Source: Ricordea florida
Lineage: Eukaryota > Cnidaria > Anthozoa > Corallimorpharia > Ricordeidae
Direction: 5' to 3'
NCBI GenBank assembly: GCA_949710005.1
Contig: OX453285.1
Location: 22,528,503-22,592,502 of the forward strand
DNA: 64,000 nt
Shown: positions 63,176 to 64,000 of the stretch, in pieces
Layout of the letters: the number at the start of each line of letters is the position of its first letter
Position numbering within the stretch: position 1 is the stretch's first letter
Notes under the pieces: model-generated
What the model saw: the letters and a program-made list of their open reading frames with translations, nothing else
What the model was told of the DNA's origin: nothing
Database searches by the model: none
Program-made: the position numbers and the translations under genes

Positions 63176-64000
63176 GTAAAACGCCGAGCAGCTCAACTGC
63201 ATCTTTCGAGTTTTACCATCTCCCTTGATTTCCAACGCCAAAAGATACATTTATCTTGTAGCGTGCAACACGACAGAATCTTAGACAAGTCTGATAAAAC
63301 TGATATCTCCCAGAAGGGCCTCAAAGGGAAAATGATTGCATTACAACTCCAAATACAACATTTATCATGACTGCCTGGAAAAAAAAATAATGCCTTAGTC
63401 TCGCTTGTATTGATTATTTTACTGCATGCTTTACAAAGCTAACGTTTTCTTTCGTTGATGTTTGGTGTGGACGCGAAGTCATTAGCCTTGTCCAATTCGC
63501 TTTCATACTATGGCTCAATTGATGATATTACATACTCCATTTTGTTGTTGGAAAGGAGGAGGCGATGCAGTCCGAGGTGCCGTGACCTGAGCTGCTCTAT
63601 TTAAATTCTCATCAAGCACGTTTGAACATCCAAGTATTAAAGATTCGTCATTAAAGTGGATTATAATTATTACTATCGTTAGCAAAACGAGTTAGACAAC
63701 AAAAGGGAAAACTAAAGCGTTGAAAGAGCTTCTTTTCCGGTTAATTTTTCCGCAAAAATTGATAGGAAGGTTTTGCGTGATTTAAACAAATTTCGTGCGT
63801 TTCAGTATCCATTAGATTAACAGTGGAGGTTTCGAGCCGATTGTTGTTTAGATGAGACCCTACTTAGTTATTCTTCGACGTGTTGAGTTCACTACAGGTG
63901 GAAAACAGCAGGAAATGCTTACCACTCGGTGGTCTAAACACGCAACTTTGTTTGGAAATATTTCAGACGCAAAAAAGCAATTCCGATTAAATCAAGTCGG
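63176..64000. other. Right window end, nothing recognised
   Basis: The 73-codon frame that continues past 63175 shows no further WD40 features. No repeat family seen. Confidence 0.4.

Overview
The window is eukaryotic nuclear DNA: AT-rich, with long introns, split genes, tRNA-derived SINEs, many short inverted-repeat transposons and satellite arrays. The animal-type genes (a BH3-only apoptosis protein, a multi-domain cupredoxin-fold protein) and the mix of foldback/MITE families suggest a marine invertebrate. An anthozoan cnidarian (coral or anemone) is my best guess, but I cannot prove it from sequence alone.

Left 40 kb (1-40492, minus strand). This is one large split gene. I reconstructed 18 coding exons whose splice sites and reading phases all agree. 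Their product is a chain of about six plastocyanin-like (cupredoxin-fold) domains, at least 565 residues, and the gene runs off the left edge of the window. Two of its introns hold satellite arrays of a ~105-110 bp monomer. The intron between exons 14 and 15 is about 99% satellite (9684-21310, roughly 108 monomers). The intron between exons 16 and 17 is about 87% satellite (2096-5973, roughly 37 monomers). In both cases the array begins only tens of bases from the exon. The other introns hold foldback elements, a piggyBac-like MITE and its tandemly amplified form, a SINE, a LINE remnant and a hAT-type zinc-finger exon.

Middle (40.5-43.1 kb). A 16-bp minisatellite lies in two directly repeated blocks plus an inverted block, giving a long perfect-looking palindrome. 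A ~500 bp inverted-repeat element carries 57-bp tandem repeats. A 55-codon protein-like fragment remains unexplained.

Right (43.1-56 kb, plus strand). A probable small secreted-protein gene has a TATA box, a non-coding first exon, a signal-peptide exon and tiny phase-compatible exons ending at 55720 with an ATTAAA signal. Inside its last intron, on the opposite strand, is a compact intronless BH3-only gene (54880-55110) with a BH3 helix and a C-terminal membrane anchor.

Far right (56-64 kb). This part is mostly repeats: two satellite monomers abutting a tRNA-derived SINE, an ATT microsatellite, MITEs, a 31-bp minisatellite, a degenerate ~147-bp array, and seven satellite monomers in inverted orientation. 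One weak WD40-like exon lies at 63141. No rRNA, intact tRNA, CRISPR array or bacterial-type operon was seen.
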